From assembly GCF_963576615.1 (NCBI RefSeq), contig NC_088711.1:14803869-14867868 (forward strand): a stretch of 64,000 nt of DNA, written 5' to 3'. This document shows, piece by piece, positions 22,601-33,679 of this stretch. The first letter of the stretch is position 1. Every line of letters starts with the position of its first letter. The DNA is from Watersipora subatra. Its lineage: Eukaryota > Bryozoa > Gymnolaemata > Cheilostomatida > Watersiporidae. The translations under genes and the position numbers were made by a program. The notes under the pieces are model-generated. The model made no database searches and had not been told where the DNA came from. It saw nothing but the letters and a program-made list of their open reading frames with translations.

Positions 22601-24643
22601 TTAAGAGATGTTTGACCAGTTGAAGGTAAGTTAGCAGATTTTTTGCATCCGACAGGTTTAATATTGCTGTACCTTTAAAAGAGGACAAAATATAGGCGAC
22701 ATTCGCTTTGCTTGCCCGTAAAAAGGCTAAACTTATCTTCCCAAAATTCTGAAAGTTATTTGAAAAATACAACGTCAACCTCTATTTGAACGCCACCTCC
22801 AATGGACCATCACAGCGTTAAATTATAGGTTTTACAGTAATTAAAACTAATCTAATTTTGTCACTACGCGGGGCTATTCTTTCCTTTTGCCTAGACAGAT
22901 ATTGACTGGTTATATGACATCTACAGTTGTATACTCCGATTTATGATGATTTCCACTAAATTCTGGCTCAAAGGTCGTTGTGGCATATCAGTAAATTAAC
23001 CACCATTTCTAGCTCAAATAATGTAGCTTGATCAGAATATTTCAGTCAGCATCAGATGTGTAGCTAAGGAAATACATACACTAATCAACTGCATCACCAG
23101 CAAAACTCCCATATTTTTTGATGTCATCGGCTGTAGTGCGATTAACAAATAAAATGAAAGAATACGTTCTGGTGAAATCCACATAGTTTAAAAACAAACA
23201 CTTCGCTGTTGTACTATCCCGTCTTGCCAATGAAACAATGCTACCATCTATTATGGTAATATTTAAATGAAAAGCAATATCGAAAGATAGGTTTTCGGCA
23301 GGAATTGAGGTTAGTGTACTAGAAAAAAAGATAAACGATTGATAGTGTATGTTTCAAATGGGTTATCAAAGTGTGGGCTCATCTGCAGTTACTAAAAGTG
23401 CTAAATTAAATTCTCCCAGAAGAGGATCCTCACAATGATTATTTGAATGGGAAAAATAGGATTTGACGTTTGATTTATCTTATAGTGGATAAGATTACTA
23501 GTATTTTGGTCTTTTATAAATATATTCATATATGTCATATACAATTTTGATTTGCGATGGTTTTCTTGAATCTAAATTTGCTAGAATTCGTCGCATGAAA
23601 AACATCAACGCTGTATAAGTCGAGGATGGATTTTGAAATTTGGTATCAAGTTTTTGACTTGTGCACCAAAATTCACAATGCTCCTAAATATACATTTTTT
23701 CGACATTAAGGTTAGAGCAAATATTTGTCTCGGAACTAATTTCCAACAAACAGCATCTGAGGCCTTTTACAACAGGTTTGTAAAAGAGTACATAGTTATT
23801 CAGTTTTCCCTCAGACAGCTAGGTTCTATCTTATTCTAGGAACAAGGTGATGCTTTTTCATAATTAACACATATGGTAGAAAGCAAGTCTCAATATTTTT
23901 GGATATATTTTAAATAATCGAAGCCATCTGTCTAGCAGGGTGAGGAAGAAAGTGGTTTAAAAAAAGAAAAGATAGGGAGTAGAAGTAGATGGGCAAAAAC
24001 ATGCGTAAAAGTTGAGTTAATTTACAAAGATCGTGTAGTCTGAATATGACTACCTCTGCATCTCTATTGTACTCTCTACCTGCGCCCAATAAGTCTCCTG
24101 TACCATCAAGCATATATTACAATTCATCTGTATTTGATGAAAAAGCTGCAAACAGAAACTCTTGTTGTTGATTATTCCATTATTCTTTAAGGTTTTGCAT
24201 ATGATTTAGTTTTACACACCATTTGATAACATCCATTGGGATGTGGAGTAGATTAAATAAAATGCACTCCCATAACAATTCTTTTCTTCAACTTATGACG
24301 GCCTTGAAACATGAAGCAAATCTCATAATGGATTAGCTTTGGATGGCGAGGTTGACTACATTTATAGAAATGTTTTAACTGATTACAACAGCTTTGTAAC
24401 TTTCAGGTCTATTTGAGTTCTTAAATATGGAAGACATAAATAAATTTTTGGTGGCAATCTTTGAAGAAATTTTGGGTATCGATGTTTGTCAGTCATTGGA
24501 ACCAAAATGGTAGTGAAGTAACTTTGTTTTTCTTTGTATTCTTAGATATTGACACAGATGAGCTGGACAGCCACACAGATAATTTTGAGGAAGAAGTTAT
24601 TGAATTCTTGGTTAAAGTAGACGAGACTGTCATCGGGGAGTAG
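7617..24643 (+). CDS. EIF3B: Eukaryotic translation initiation factor 3 subunit B, complete, 14 exons
   Basis: eIF3B is a scaffold subunit of the eIF3 complex on the 40S ribosome. Exons: 7617-7752, 8053-8248, 8575-8752, 11209-11337, 13272-13573, 14662-14728, 16196-16242, 16482-16716, 18924-19116, 19256-19476, 19857-19982, 20248-20325, 20885-20993, 24546-24643. They total 2115 nt (704 aa plus stop) with every phase consistent. Domain order: acidic N-terminus ([10 protein letters not shown]), an RRM with SVIVCDNIP and KGYMFLEYG, the WD-like beta-propeller ([97 protein letters not shown]) and a helical tail ending [15 protein letters not shown]. The start at 7617 has A at -3 and G at +4; an in-frame ATG at 7560 is in weaker context. 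Intron 1 uses a GC donor. Introns hold Tigger-like, GAACGCCACC-type and CAGTAGACACTCC-type elements and minisatellites. Confidence 0.97.
9022..10265 (+). mobile_element. Tigger/pogo-like transposon, internally deleted
   Basis: The ends are CAGTAATACTTCAACTTACGA and, read inward from the right, CAGTCATACTTCGACTTACGA, each flanked by TA. Inside, 9301-9480 reads as a CENP-B/Tigger-type DNA-binding N-terminus ([20 protein letters not shown], then [11 protein letters not shown]). A downstream piece at about 9700-9790 ([12 protein letters not shown]) looks like the transposase tail. The DDE catalytic core between them is absent and stops intervene, so this is a non-autonomous derivative. It lies in eIF3B intron 3. 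Pogo-type assignment rests on the ends, the TA target and the HTH resemblance. Confidence 0.8.
10416..10505. mobile_element. Truncated GAACGCCACC-TIR element fragment
   Basis: A short piece starting TCGTAAAACCTTTATTTGAACG, matching the left end of the elements at 17075, 21504 and 48637. It breaks off where the half MITE at 10506 begins. Confidence 0.6.
10506..10691. mobile_element. TTAA-target palindromic MITE, copy 2 (right end only)
   Basis: Only about 186 bp of the right inverted repeat survive, ending ...GCAAGTCAACGT-region conventionally as GTCAACCT next to TTAA (10692-10695). It is the same family as copies 1, 3, 4 and 5. The left part is missing. Located in eIF3B intron 3. Confidence 0.75.
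11957..12836. mobile_element. CAGTAGACACTCC-type MITE, copy 1
   Basis: About 880 bp between TA dinucleotides. The left end reads CAGTAAATGCTTCTATAACG and the right end finishes GGGGTGCCTACTG. Four copies occur in this window (11957, 29516, 43187, 59676), all 867-907 bp, so this is a fixed-length family. Ends starting CAGTA and a TA target suggest a pogo/Tc1-mariner type. No transposase is readable. Located in eIF3B intron 4. Confidence 0.8.
15227..15451. repeat. 44-bp minisatellite, about 5 units
   Basis: Five near-identical 44-bp units beginning AAAACTAAAGCCTAGT in eIF3B intron 6. Units differ mainly at two sites (CTCACC/CTTACC and GTGAAAG/GTAAAAG). On the complementary strand each unit contains AAGGTAAGT or AAGGTGAGT, a consensus 5' splice-site sequence. 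Confidence 0.9.
16099..16194. repeat. 24-bp minisatellite, 4 units, abutting the eIF3B exon 7 acceptor
   Basis: Four 24-bp units (CTTACATACCTACCCTATGT then TGTA) end at 16194. The last unit runs directly into the G of the AG acceptor at 16195, and the 47-bp exon 7 starts at 16196. The array therefore supplies the whole 3' splice-site neighbourhood. Confidence 0.92.
17075..18556. mobile_element. GAACGCCACC-TIR transposon, copy D1, 1.48 kb
   Basis: The left end reads CCGTAAAACCTCTTATTTGAA; the right end, read inward, is CCGTAAAAACCTCTAATCGAA. The subterminal region repeats GAACGCCACC-like motifs in both orientations. A related copy lies at 21504-22837. A short protein-like stretch near 17705-17810 ([17 protein letters not shown]) has a weaker counterpart near 22075 ([13 protein letters not shown]), so the parent element probably coded for a protein. 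No full transposase remains. Located in eIF3B intron 8. Confidence 0.8.
19517..19900 (+). repeat. Source copy of an intragenic duplication (intron 10 plus start of exon 11)
   Basis: This 384-bp stretch covers the 3' part of eIF3B intron 10, its acceptor and the first 44 bases of exon 11. It is repeated with high similarity at 21018-21399 in intron 13. Confidence 0.9.
20359..20386. repeat. 11-bp-stem inverted repeat in eIF3B intron 12
   Basis: GTCAATTATAC and GTATAATTGAC are exact reverse complements separated by six bases. It lies just after exon 12. No function is evident. Confidence 0.6.
21018..21399 (+). pseudogene. Partial duplicate of eIF3B exon 11 and its acceptor inside intron 13
   Basis: A diverged copy of 19517-19900. 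It carries the acceptor ATTAG followed by ATGGACAAAGGATTTTGG, which would read [15 protein letters not shown], against [15 protein letters not shown] in the true exon 11. The copy stops before the exon's donor site, so a decoy acceptor exists without a matching donor. It should be spliced out with intron 13. Confidence 0.9.
21504..22837. mobile_element. GAACGCCACC-TIR transposon, copy D2, 1.33 kb
   Basis: Ends CCATAAAATCTCTAATTC and, inward from the right, CTGTAAAACCTATAATTTAA, flanked by TA. It is colinear with copy D1 at 17075-18556 over most of its length. Located in eIF3B intron 13, just downstream of the exon 11 duplicate. Confidence 0.78.
22838..24545. other. Remainder of eIF3B intron 13
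   Basis: Intronic sequence between transposon D2 and the last eIF3B exon. I see no conserved ORF, RNA gene or recognisable repeat. Short ORFs here lack family resemblance. Confidence 0.5.
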
Positions 24644-24892
24644 CTGAAGACTGTTCACCCCCTTTCAGCACCTGTTTGTATCTGGTCATTGTGACTAGCA
24701 AGAACAGGTGCCAATCCACCAACCGCTGGCCATAATCGCCATCTCCGCTGAGTGCTTCCTAGCTAATCATATTTCTTGTTCTTAATTTAAAATGTATCCA
24801 ATTGGAGTACAATTTCCTAAAAGCTGCATTCATGTATGCTCTTGTGCCTGTCTACTTGTAAGGCCATCCTTTCTATATAATCATTTTACATG

Positions 24893-25770
24893 GTGTTTCC
24901 CGCCGCCTTATCGGTTGTTCAATGATTATCCTACCAGTAGATTGAAAATACATGATTTATCTTGCTCTAACTCTAAGCTGAAGCAACATTCTCTCACCCA
25001 TTGCTCCATAAGTATTGAGCATTGTTCCTCCTGAATCGCTACAGCAAGTGAATATTTCAATGAAGTCAAACTGGTGGGTATTTTAGCAATTTGTGAATTG
25101 CAATTTTAAGAGTAAAATTGTCAAGCGTTGGAAGTCTGAGTAATATTAGGCAATGACTGAAGTGCTTGGTATGTTTTTATAATAGTGTCTTTGATGTGAT
25201 GTTTCTCAGAAATTTTGAACCTGTCTAATAATTATTTCTCTATGGCAACCCATTAGACAAACACTCACCATTCGTTTCGTTTGATGCTACATTGAAATCA
25301 TCACTGCTCCCTTGCAGTTGTAATGTTTTTAGACTGACCAAAAATGAAAAACATCTTTTTCTGTTTATGCTGTGTTTGAACATGCTTCATGAACTAGCAA
25401 TATAACCTGTGAACTATTTGAATTGCAACAACACAAACGACCTTGAATTAGGAGCTTTGCGCAACAAAAACTGCCTGGTAAAACAAACCCGACATTTTAA
25501 TCAGGATGAGTATTTTCAGTTTATGATTTACAAAAATGTATTGCATCCATTTAACTGTTGCACCACTTGAGAGCAGCCTAAATTTTTCAATCAATACGAA
25601 CACATTGTCAACCATTTTTGAGTATTACATTTTAGGCATACAAAGGCTATAATAATAAGGATAGTCCTAGAAGATGAATTTAAAGCAATGCTATTTGCCA
25701 TGCCAAGCATCAATATATACTCGCTGCGTGATACGTAATGGGAGTATCAAAATATTGAATCCTCAGATAA
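24893..25770. repeat. Diverged duplicate of 40315-41250
   Basis: About 0.9 kb downstream of eIF3B is recognisably similar to the region just 3' of the caspase gene, in the same orientation. Shared blocks include CTTATCGGTTGTTC/CTTATCAGTTGTTC, AAACTGGTGGGTATTTTAGC and GATGTGATGTTTCTCAGAAA. Similarity ends at GGAGTATCAAAA, where ROCO-like sequence begins at about 25785. Confidence 0.8.
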
Positions 25771-25784
25771 TATCCTTCCTCAAA

Positions 25785-28022
25785 TCTTGAATTTCCTCTT
25801 CGCAGCATTTTGTAATAAAACTTCTTCAGAAAGGGAAACCTTTGTAGATCCACCAACAAAAATAGTCCACACCTTTTTTGGTTTTAATTGCAACATCGTG
25901 ATTGAACAAGTTTTGCCAGTGTTAGGACAACCAATGACAACAACGAATGATGGTCAATCTTGTTCGTTATGCCTGGCTTCATCATGGTAATGTTGACGGA
26001 GAGAATTCAATGGTGATGTTGACAATTTGAATATAGCCGGCAGGTGGTGATACCAATTAATGGCAGTTGAAGACATTGAGTATATTCAAGTGTTCCATTG
26101 TGACAATCTTAGGGTTGAGAGATTGCAGTGTACTCGAATTTGACAAATCAAGACTTACAGGGTGGCCAGCCCATACATGCATTGAGGTAACTTTGACAAT
26201 CGGCTCTCTCCAAGTTGGAGAACCTTTAGACTAACAAGATTTCTAAAACTAAAAGAACAACAAACTATTAATATATAACCAAAGATAAGTTCTGCTTCAC
26301 CACATTACTAAAACCTAAGAACAACCGACTACCTATTACAGCTAGTCCGTTTTCTTGAACTTTGCTATTCCAGTGAAGCTGGTTGTTTGTAGATGTAATT
26401 TAAACTAGGGTAAACCAAATCAGCTGTTGTTTGGACTCCCATACGTTAGCGTTCAAATGTAAGCAGGAGTTAAATTAATTGCATGTAAATTACTACTCAG
26501 TGTTGTAACATGACCAACCAGAAGGTGAGCAAAAGTAGTGTGAGCTGCCGAGTGTCATGTTAGAAAATCTTTCGGAGAACACCAAGAGCAAGTGATCATC
26601 TTGCCTGCTCTTGAAAGGATGCACTACTAGTAGGCTGTTGTATGTGAAAAAAGTGATGAGTTATGTGCCACGATTGTTGGCCATTTTCGTATGCAATCAT
26701 GATAAAGACGGAATCTTTGGTTGCCACAAGAAGTGCTAAAAATATTGATATTCCATTATATTTGTTAAAAACAAACTAAGGTGCAACCACCCACAAAATA
26801 TAACACATGAAATCAGAATAGCTTGTGATTCCTGTTTTGTAAGATTTTCCTAATTAGTGGTTTGGTCAGGGGTCTCCAGGTTGAGTGACCCTAGCACACC
26901 TTAAATAGATTCTGTGGAAATTGACCAGGTTTGTTTCATCTATATTTATAAATCGCCGTTTGTGATATGCGAGTTGGTGAGTCCATCTATACCGATTGGT
27001 ATCTAGTAATGACAAATCTGTATTGCGGATGATTTGATCCCAGAACTTTCCATTCACCAGGGAATTACCTAACCAATTAAGCTACGAGAGATTCATAGGG
27101 CGATATGAGTCGTTCTCTCGGCTAAAATGTTGGTCACTAAAGCTTGCTCGCATGACTGTTATTAGTGCCTACCTTGGAGAGTCACAAGCTAGTGTTAACT
27201 CACAAGAAGTTTTGTGAGGAATTTCAAGATGTAAAGAAGGTTATTATCTAAAAATTACATGTGCAATGAGCTTTTTAGTTGAAGTCTTTTAGCCCAATAA
27301 CTTTGAGAAGGTTGATCGTCATGTGCTATTCAGTGTTTGAAGGAATTTAGTTCCTGAATAATTACAGGAACTAAAATAAAACCATTTATGTAAATTTAGT
27401 TAGCAAAAATTGGGTACAAAATACAAGGTGAAATGGCTTGAACGAACTGTTGGAAAGGGGGTATTAGCAGAAAAAGGTGAATAACCTATGATTTAAGATT
27501 TTAATAAGGTGTACAAAACACCAAATTTTTTAGAATGTGTTTTTAGGGCCCAACAGGACAACTCTAAATTTCAGCCCCAGCCGAGAACTTTCTTCCCCGA
27601 GATCACAATTCCTGGGGAAAACCCTGGCTAGCAGTTACATTAGCGTGCAGACCTGATTTAGTTCAAAAGGACAGCATAAACAGATGCAAAGAAGGCATTA
27701 TTAAAGGAAAAACTGATTACTGACGATGTTAACAATATTTTTGAAGCAAAGGAATGCAGTCAATGAAGGCAATATAGCTCACCAATTTTCTAACTTACCT
27801 AACAGCTAGTTACAAGACTTAACTAATGGTCAGCTATATTGTAGAACTTACTAGATCAGTTGTTACATTGTATGACTTATCTAACAAGTAGATCAATGAG
27901 CTCACATGATTCCAAGTTGAGAAATTTCAACTTCACCAGCTTAGTGATGATGATTAGGAAATCAGAAAACCGATTATTGCTGAGATCCAGATTTTTGAGG
28001 TCGATCAGAGTTCCTAAACTGT
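25785..28022 (-). pseudogene. Decayed LRR-ROC-COR (ROCO) gene copy
   Basis: A relic of the ROCO gene at 57-64 kb, on the same strand. The LRR exon (28022-27893) still reads LGTLIDLKNLDLSNNRFSD and NLESCELIDL with its TTACAG acceptor, but the donor is changed (GATAAGT where the intact gene has GGTAAGT). The next piece (about 26249-25785) holds FRNLVSLKVL, then frameshifts, then RQHYHDEARHNEQD followed by a stop and a surviving P-loop GCPNTGKT. The intact gene has RQYYCDEARRAESR and GCSGAGKTSL at these places. The COR region is missing. Intron blocks at 26400-26890 and 27670-27890 also match 60555-61050 and 63090-63300. Not functional. Confidence 0.87.
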
Positions 28023-28208
28023 AAAAAAGCATGTAATTCCCATCTTTATAAATGATGTACTTTTAAACTCTCTACATTAATATTGATAAAACTTTTAGCC
28101 ATGGGTGCCAATTGCCAATGCCTTTCAGATGACTTATAACGAACTCTTCAAAAAGCCTTGAACAAGGCTACAATTATCAGCATACAAGTGCTGTCCTATG
28201 AAAGTTAA

Positions 28209-29111
28209 ACGGTGACTTGCAACAAAATCCACATTACAGTTAATAGGTATCAAAAGATTCACTATGTCTTACTCTGCTGTGTTTTAGGTGTTTTATGTGA
28301 AAATGTGATTACAAGCTCTTAAAAGCTCAAAAACGAACAGTTAATCGCCTTCATCATGAAAACGCCATAGATTGGAATTCCTTTCCAAGACAGCTAAAAT
28401 GGGATGCAGTTGAACCGATTGCTTCTGTTTACACTTTCATGCAACCTCTTTCGTCGTAATATTTTCACAAATATACTTCACGCATTCAATAAAACCATTT
28501 CATCATCATTTCTATTTCATCATCATTGTAATGCTGTCACTTTGAGCACTAATATTTCAAAACCTACAGTAGCCTAAAAATTAGTTTAATTTTTTAACCT
28601 TAGCTCGAAGGAGTGCATATCATCCTCTGATAAACATGACGAGCCTGTTGGTCACCTGTGATAGTCAAAAAATGCTGCAGAAACTTTTCGCACCGTTTGG
28701 CAGGAAGTAGGGGTCACATGATCAGATTACGACTAGATGATTAGACTAAGCCGAAACAAAACAGGAAAGTAGTGAGCATCCGTATTTGATACGGGCTTTT
28801 TGGTAGAACCCGAAGTGTTTGTCATAAACTAGTGCGACGAGACGTTTTATATTAAGCTTTTTATTGGCCTTTCAATTCAAGTGATAACATTACGTGTCAA
28901 AACAACCACAATGTTTGACAACGTCATCAAAATAAAGGGATTCCAAACTACGGCGTTTTTGTGATGGCTGTGATTAACTGTTCGTTTTTGAGCTTTTAAG
29001 AACCGGTAATCTCATTTCCACATATTTGGCACCTACAACACAGCAGAGTAAGACATGGCGAACCTTTTGATACCAAATAACTGTAATGTGAATTTTGTTG
29101 CAAGTAAACCT
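28209..29111. mobile_element. TTAA-target palindromic MITE, copy 3
   Basis: A full-length copy of about 900 bp. TTAA precedes it at 28205-28208; the right flank is TTCAA, a decayed TTAA. Both inverted repeats are visible, each containing the CTTACTCTGCTGTGTT block in opposite orientation. Its internal sequence is inverted relative to copies 1 and 4. No coding capacity. Confidence 0.85.
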
Positions 29112-29515
29112 TCAAGAAAGACATACTAAACTAGATAAAACAGATGTAAGCTATTAAAACAGTATTCTAGCAGTATTCGGTTAATAAAATAAATAATGCG
29201 GTGGCCCTTAGATTATGCAATAGCGATTTTTTTTAAACTTAAAAATAGTTACCAAACAAATTTTACGAAATTTGAAAACTTATTTCATTTCAATTAAATA
29301 AGATTTTCAATTCAGATATTCTTGTCATCAGTCTGTAATAGATACAAAATTAGTTGTTCAATCTATCAGTTATGATTAAAATTATTTTCATTGAGACATT
29401 GATGAAGACCTTTTTTATTTGTTTCAAATATGATTGCTATTAGATAAGGTTAACATTTCCTGGAGGATCTTATTACTACAAATACAAAAAGAGCACTTAC
29501 ATAACATCGAGAGTA

Positions 29516-30422
29516 CAATAGACACTCCTATAATGTAAACTCTAAACAACGTAAAAAATGGGTTCAAAGTTTTTGCTTCGATACTACGTAAAACTTCATA
29601 TAACGTAAAGTGTCAAGCTAGTGCAAATTCTCAAACTCGATTCAAACAACGACAATCGCATAGTTAGCCTAACGGCTAACACATTGTGCTTTCTCTTTTG
29701 CTGCACTTGAGAAAAAAAGATGAATAATTTCATCTCTATTTACATGAACAAAAAACCTGGCAATTTTATTCACTGTGAAGGATTGGGAGATGTATCGACG
29801 AAGCACAGAGAATAAGTAGTCATGCAATGTTAAAAGAAATTTTCAACCTTTCTGAATTGAAATCGTCTTTTAGTTCAGAAATGTTGAAAGATGATTGATT
29901 GGTGCGGACGTTAGCGTGTCGGTATACCAAGTTGCATCTCACTAGTTGGAGGCTCATTAAAAGCCTTTATCCTAATGTCGAATCCTGGTGACCGATAGAC
30001 GCACAGGTCAGAAAAGCATCGCTCTTTTACGTATAGTAAAAATTATTTTTACTCCATTTTTCCATTTTAGACATACAACATTTTTTTTATTTTTACTTTG
30101 CAGTATAGACCTCGCTTTCTATCAAAAAAGAAAAGATTGATGTAAATTGACATTGAAGGTGTGCGATCCCCTCAACTTATTGTCGAATTATCATAGTCAT
30201 GGACAATAAACCAACTGAAAGTAAAACGATAAGTTGTCGAAGAAACCAATAATACTGCAGTCGTTATACAGCCATGTAATTAAAAAGTTAATTGATGCGA
30301 GTTTGGGAGGATCTTAAAATGGATTAGATAATTTACATGCATTTTACTGTTTGTATAACGTAAAATCCCTATAACGTAAACGTTTCGGGAATGGACTAAT
30401 TACGTTGTAGGAGCGGCTACTG
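29516..30422. mobile_element. CAGTAGACACTCC-type MITE, copy 2
   Basis: 907 bp, with left end CAATAGACACTCCTATAATG, right end GAGCGGCTACTG, and TA on both sides. It matches the copies at 11957, 43187 and 59676. Intergenic. Confidence 0.82.
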
Positions 30423-33400
30423 TAGTTGAAACGATATAAATTTAAATACAAACCCCTAGTAACAAACCTAATATTTAAAATAATGGTTTTAGGTTGATGG
30501 CGTAGATGAAGATAGTAATGTCAAGTAACTATGCCTTTGGAAAACTCTCAGTAGCTATTTTGGAATATGTAGGTGTTTCTACAACTCTGTAGTCAAAGAA
30601 GGTATACAAGCCCGCAGACAACTTTGATTTAAATCTCTTTGCAACAGAACCAAATGAATACACAAGATAGATGATACAATATACAAGACCAGTATAAGCT
30701 GAGTGAGACTGATAAACAGACAAGCACTAGATTTCCTTTAGCTGAATCTTTTCCTTATGTTTCGGAGAATACATAACTGTCTTTGCTTGGAGGCAATTGA
30801 TTATGTCCAAGAGTGAGATAGCATAATTTATTTTTATTTTAGTTGTGGGCTAATATATTGAATTGTGATCGCTATACAATAGGCTTGCGCTCTGATTTTT
30901 TAAATGAAAATAGTGATAAAAATGAGAGCTTTGGTGAATATAAAAACATAGTAAGATTAGCATACAGTCAAACATTTTACTGATAATCACCTCTGCATAT
31001 GAAATTCTTGACATGTGAAGTCAAATTTTCGTTGCAAAATTCCAGGCAATTCCCAATATATGGTATGCAATCTTTTATTGAACACTACGGCTCTGCCTGT
31101 AAATGCAAAAATAGGTGATAAAACAAAACAATTAGGTCAAAGTATAATGAAAAAAATATACATTTGGTTAATTTAAAATATATCTAAGGTAAGCTTGAGT
31201 AAGTTATGTCACATATTTCTTGGTATCACTCACTCCACCACTGATTGTATATATATTTGTAAGGTAAAGTACCAATGAAAACCTACTTGATGATTAAAGC
31301 TTTGTTAATTTAATTTTTATATATAATTTAGGGTTTCATATTTAGTTTTTGTAGTTTTACAAGATGAATTTGTTATATTGTTGTAAGTACTCACTTAAAA
31401 TATTTATCACTGCTTTGACCAAAACAAACAAAACATAATATAATCAAAGCTCAACTTACAATCAACCCGATATACAAATTTTTTAACATACGGCTTAAAG
31501 TTTGAGCAAATATTTGTCTCAACCCATGAAGTCAATTCCAATAGGTGTCGTTAACAATTTCTCAAAAAATTCATCTGGAAAATAAATATAAAAACCTGTT
31601 AAAAATCAATAATAAAATATGAAAATTATGAACATTACATGTAAGTTAAAATATATCGAGCATAAGTTGGAGTAACTTACACCTATTTTTATAAACCTCT
31701 CTACCACTGAGCCTGAGCATTGTCAAGCCTGAATTTCTGTCTATATGTTTTTTTCTAAGGTGAAGTAATATTAAAACCTCAGTCCAGTAGGTATCAGTCG
31801 ATTAACTTGATGTGGTTAGGTAATTACTTGAAGCAATTTTTTGTTGTTTTTGAGCTCGGCGATGAACCAAGCATGGTTGTCGTTGATTGTTGATGACGTT
31901 GATTGTTCAACTTGGTACAGTTAAGATTTTGAGTAGTTAATATACGGTAAAACACAAAAAACAGCTTTAATCCGTTCCAGGGCTGGGATGGTAAAGTCGT
32001 CATATGGTGGCGTCACCTATGTTTTCTGAAGCTTCTATTTTGGAAAAATACCTATGCAAAGAAGGCTGTTTCTGGCAATCGCTCCAAATATTTAGAAAAT
32101 GAGTCATGCACCTGCCATTTACACTGTCCATAAAATAACTTGTATTAGAATGTTTTAGGTGTCTTTTGCAATAAATCAAGCAAGGTTTTTAAGACAATCG
32201 ATATAGCTTTCATTATTTCTGCCGATGGCGTTCATTCTAACTCACCCTTCTTTGAATATTTCCAGATCCGTTTCCATAATCAATATCTTTTTGCCTATCC
32301 CTTTACCATCACTAGCAACATTGGGGTCATACTGTAACTAATGAAGTAGAGTTTGATATGAGCACTAAAAACACAAAGTAAATGCGATATTACTAACACT
32401 CGCACAAGATAAAAAATTAAAAACCGTGCAACCTGCTAAATTCTTCATTTAGCTTAGTGTAAACCCTGGATAGCGTCTCATATCACCCTCAGATCTTGTG
32501 GAAGGATTTCAGCTAATGAAGTATCAGCATCTTAATAATTTTTGACTACACAGTAAAGTGAGTAAATACCGTAAACAGGCACCGGAAATGCATCAAATTC
32601 TACATTGTGGCCTGAAAAAACCCTGTAGTCGAGGTTCTACTACCTATATTCTCAATCAATCAAGAACCAATTATGTCACTCATTTTGGGCACAAGTAACA
32701 ATATGATTCATGTATCTTTAGTTTGCTTACAGAAAGGATGATATGTTACTATTAATAAATCAAATTCCAATAGTATCTCTTTTTTAAAAGTTGTACAAAA
32801 AATCTATGAACCATAATAATAAAGAAGAGGAAACACTAAAATATTAGTACTTGGGGATCAACGAATGTATGCTAACACGCAACTACATTGTATCATTTAC
32901 ATATTTCTACGACCTAACTACACCATCATACAATTAAACAAAGAGTTAAAAATTGATACATTAAAGTTCCATACTGTATTTATTGCACATGTATTAATGG
33001 TTTAGAAGTTGCTCATCTTATAGTATCAGTATAAATTTGACTAGGCTCGATTATGGCACTCTCAGGTTTTTAGGCTTAAAATTCTACCAGCTTCACCCTT
33101 TGAACTTTGAACTGAATCAGTTATCAATTTACCATTCTACTGCTGATAATGTCCTTCACCTACACAGGCCAACCTTTTTGCTACGTTGTCCTATAAACAC
33201 AAATGTTGCCTTTAAAAGTTCACAATAGAAATAAAAAAGACAATGATAAGCCAAAGGACACATAACAGCAATTACTAGACTCCTTGACCGTGCTTATACA
33301 TGCACGGTCATGTGCTTATACATGCATGTGTGTGTGCGCGCGCACACACACATACCTTATACACACACTTGCACTTTGCTAAATGGTGGAGTGTATGTTT

Positions 33401-33679
33401 ATTGCAGTCAGCAAAGCATTGATAATATTTCAGTGAAGTTGTCTTCGGTCTGTAAATAATTATGCTACTTATAAGAGTTTGCATGCTTTTTTTACTATTG
33501 TAAAGCTTAGATGAATAATAACCTTAACAAGGGACAGGATGTCACAATCCTTCTCAGAAGCCTGTGTGCAGCAAAACCATTTGACTATATTGTGCAACTC
33601 AACTTGGACTGTTGCTTTCTTCCCGGTGACTATCGATCGACACAAGTCTAGCCGATTCCTGTGCAGGCAATATATTTAA
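30423..33679. other. Gene-free stretch
   Basis: About 3.2 kb of AT-rich sequence. Around 31945-32640 there are phrases such as TTTAATCCGTTCCAGG and GTAGTCGAGGTTCTACTAC that resemble worn pogo/Tigger-type ends, but I could not define borders. Apart from the dinucleotide tract at 33320 I see no gene or RNA. Confidence 0.45.
33320..33369. repeat. Alternating purine-pyrimidine (TG)n-(CG)n-(CA)n tract
   Basis: The tract runs from CATGCATGTGTGTGTG through GCGCGCGC into ACACACACAC and is nearly self-complementary. This is the sequence type that can adopt Z-DNA. Two nearby copies of GCACGGTCATGTGC/TATACATGC-like sequence flank it. Confidence 0.8.
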
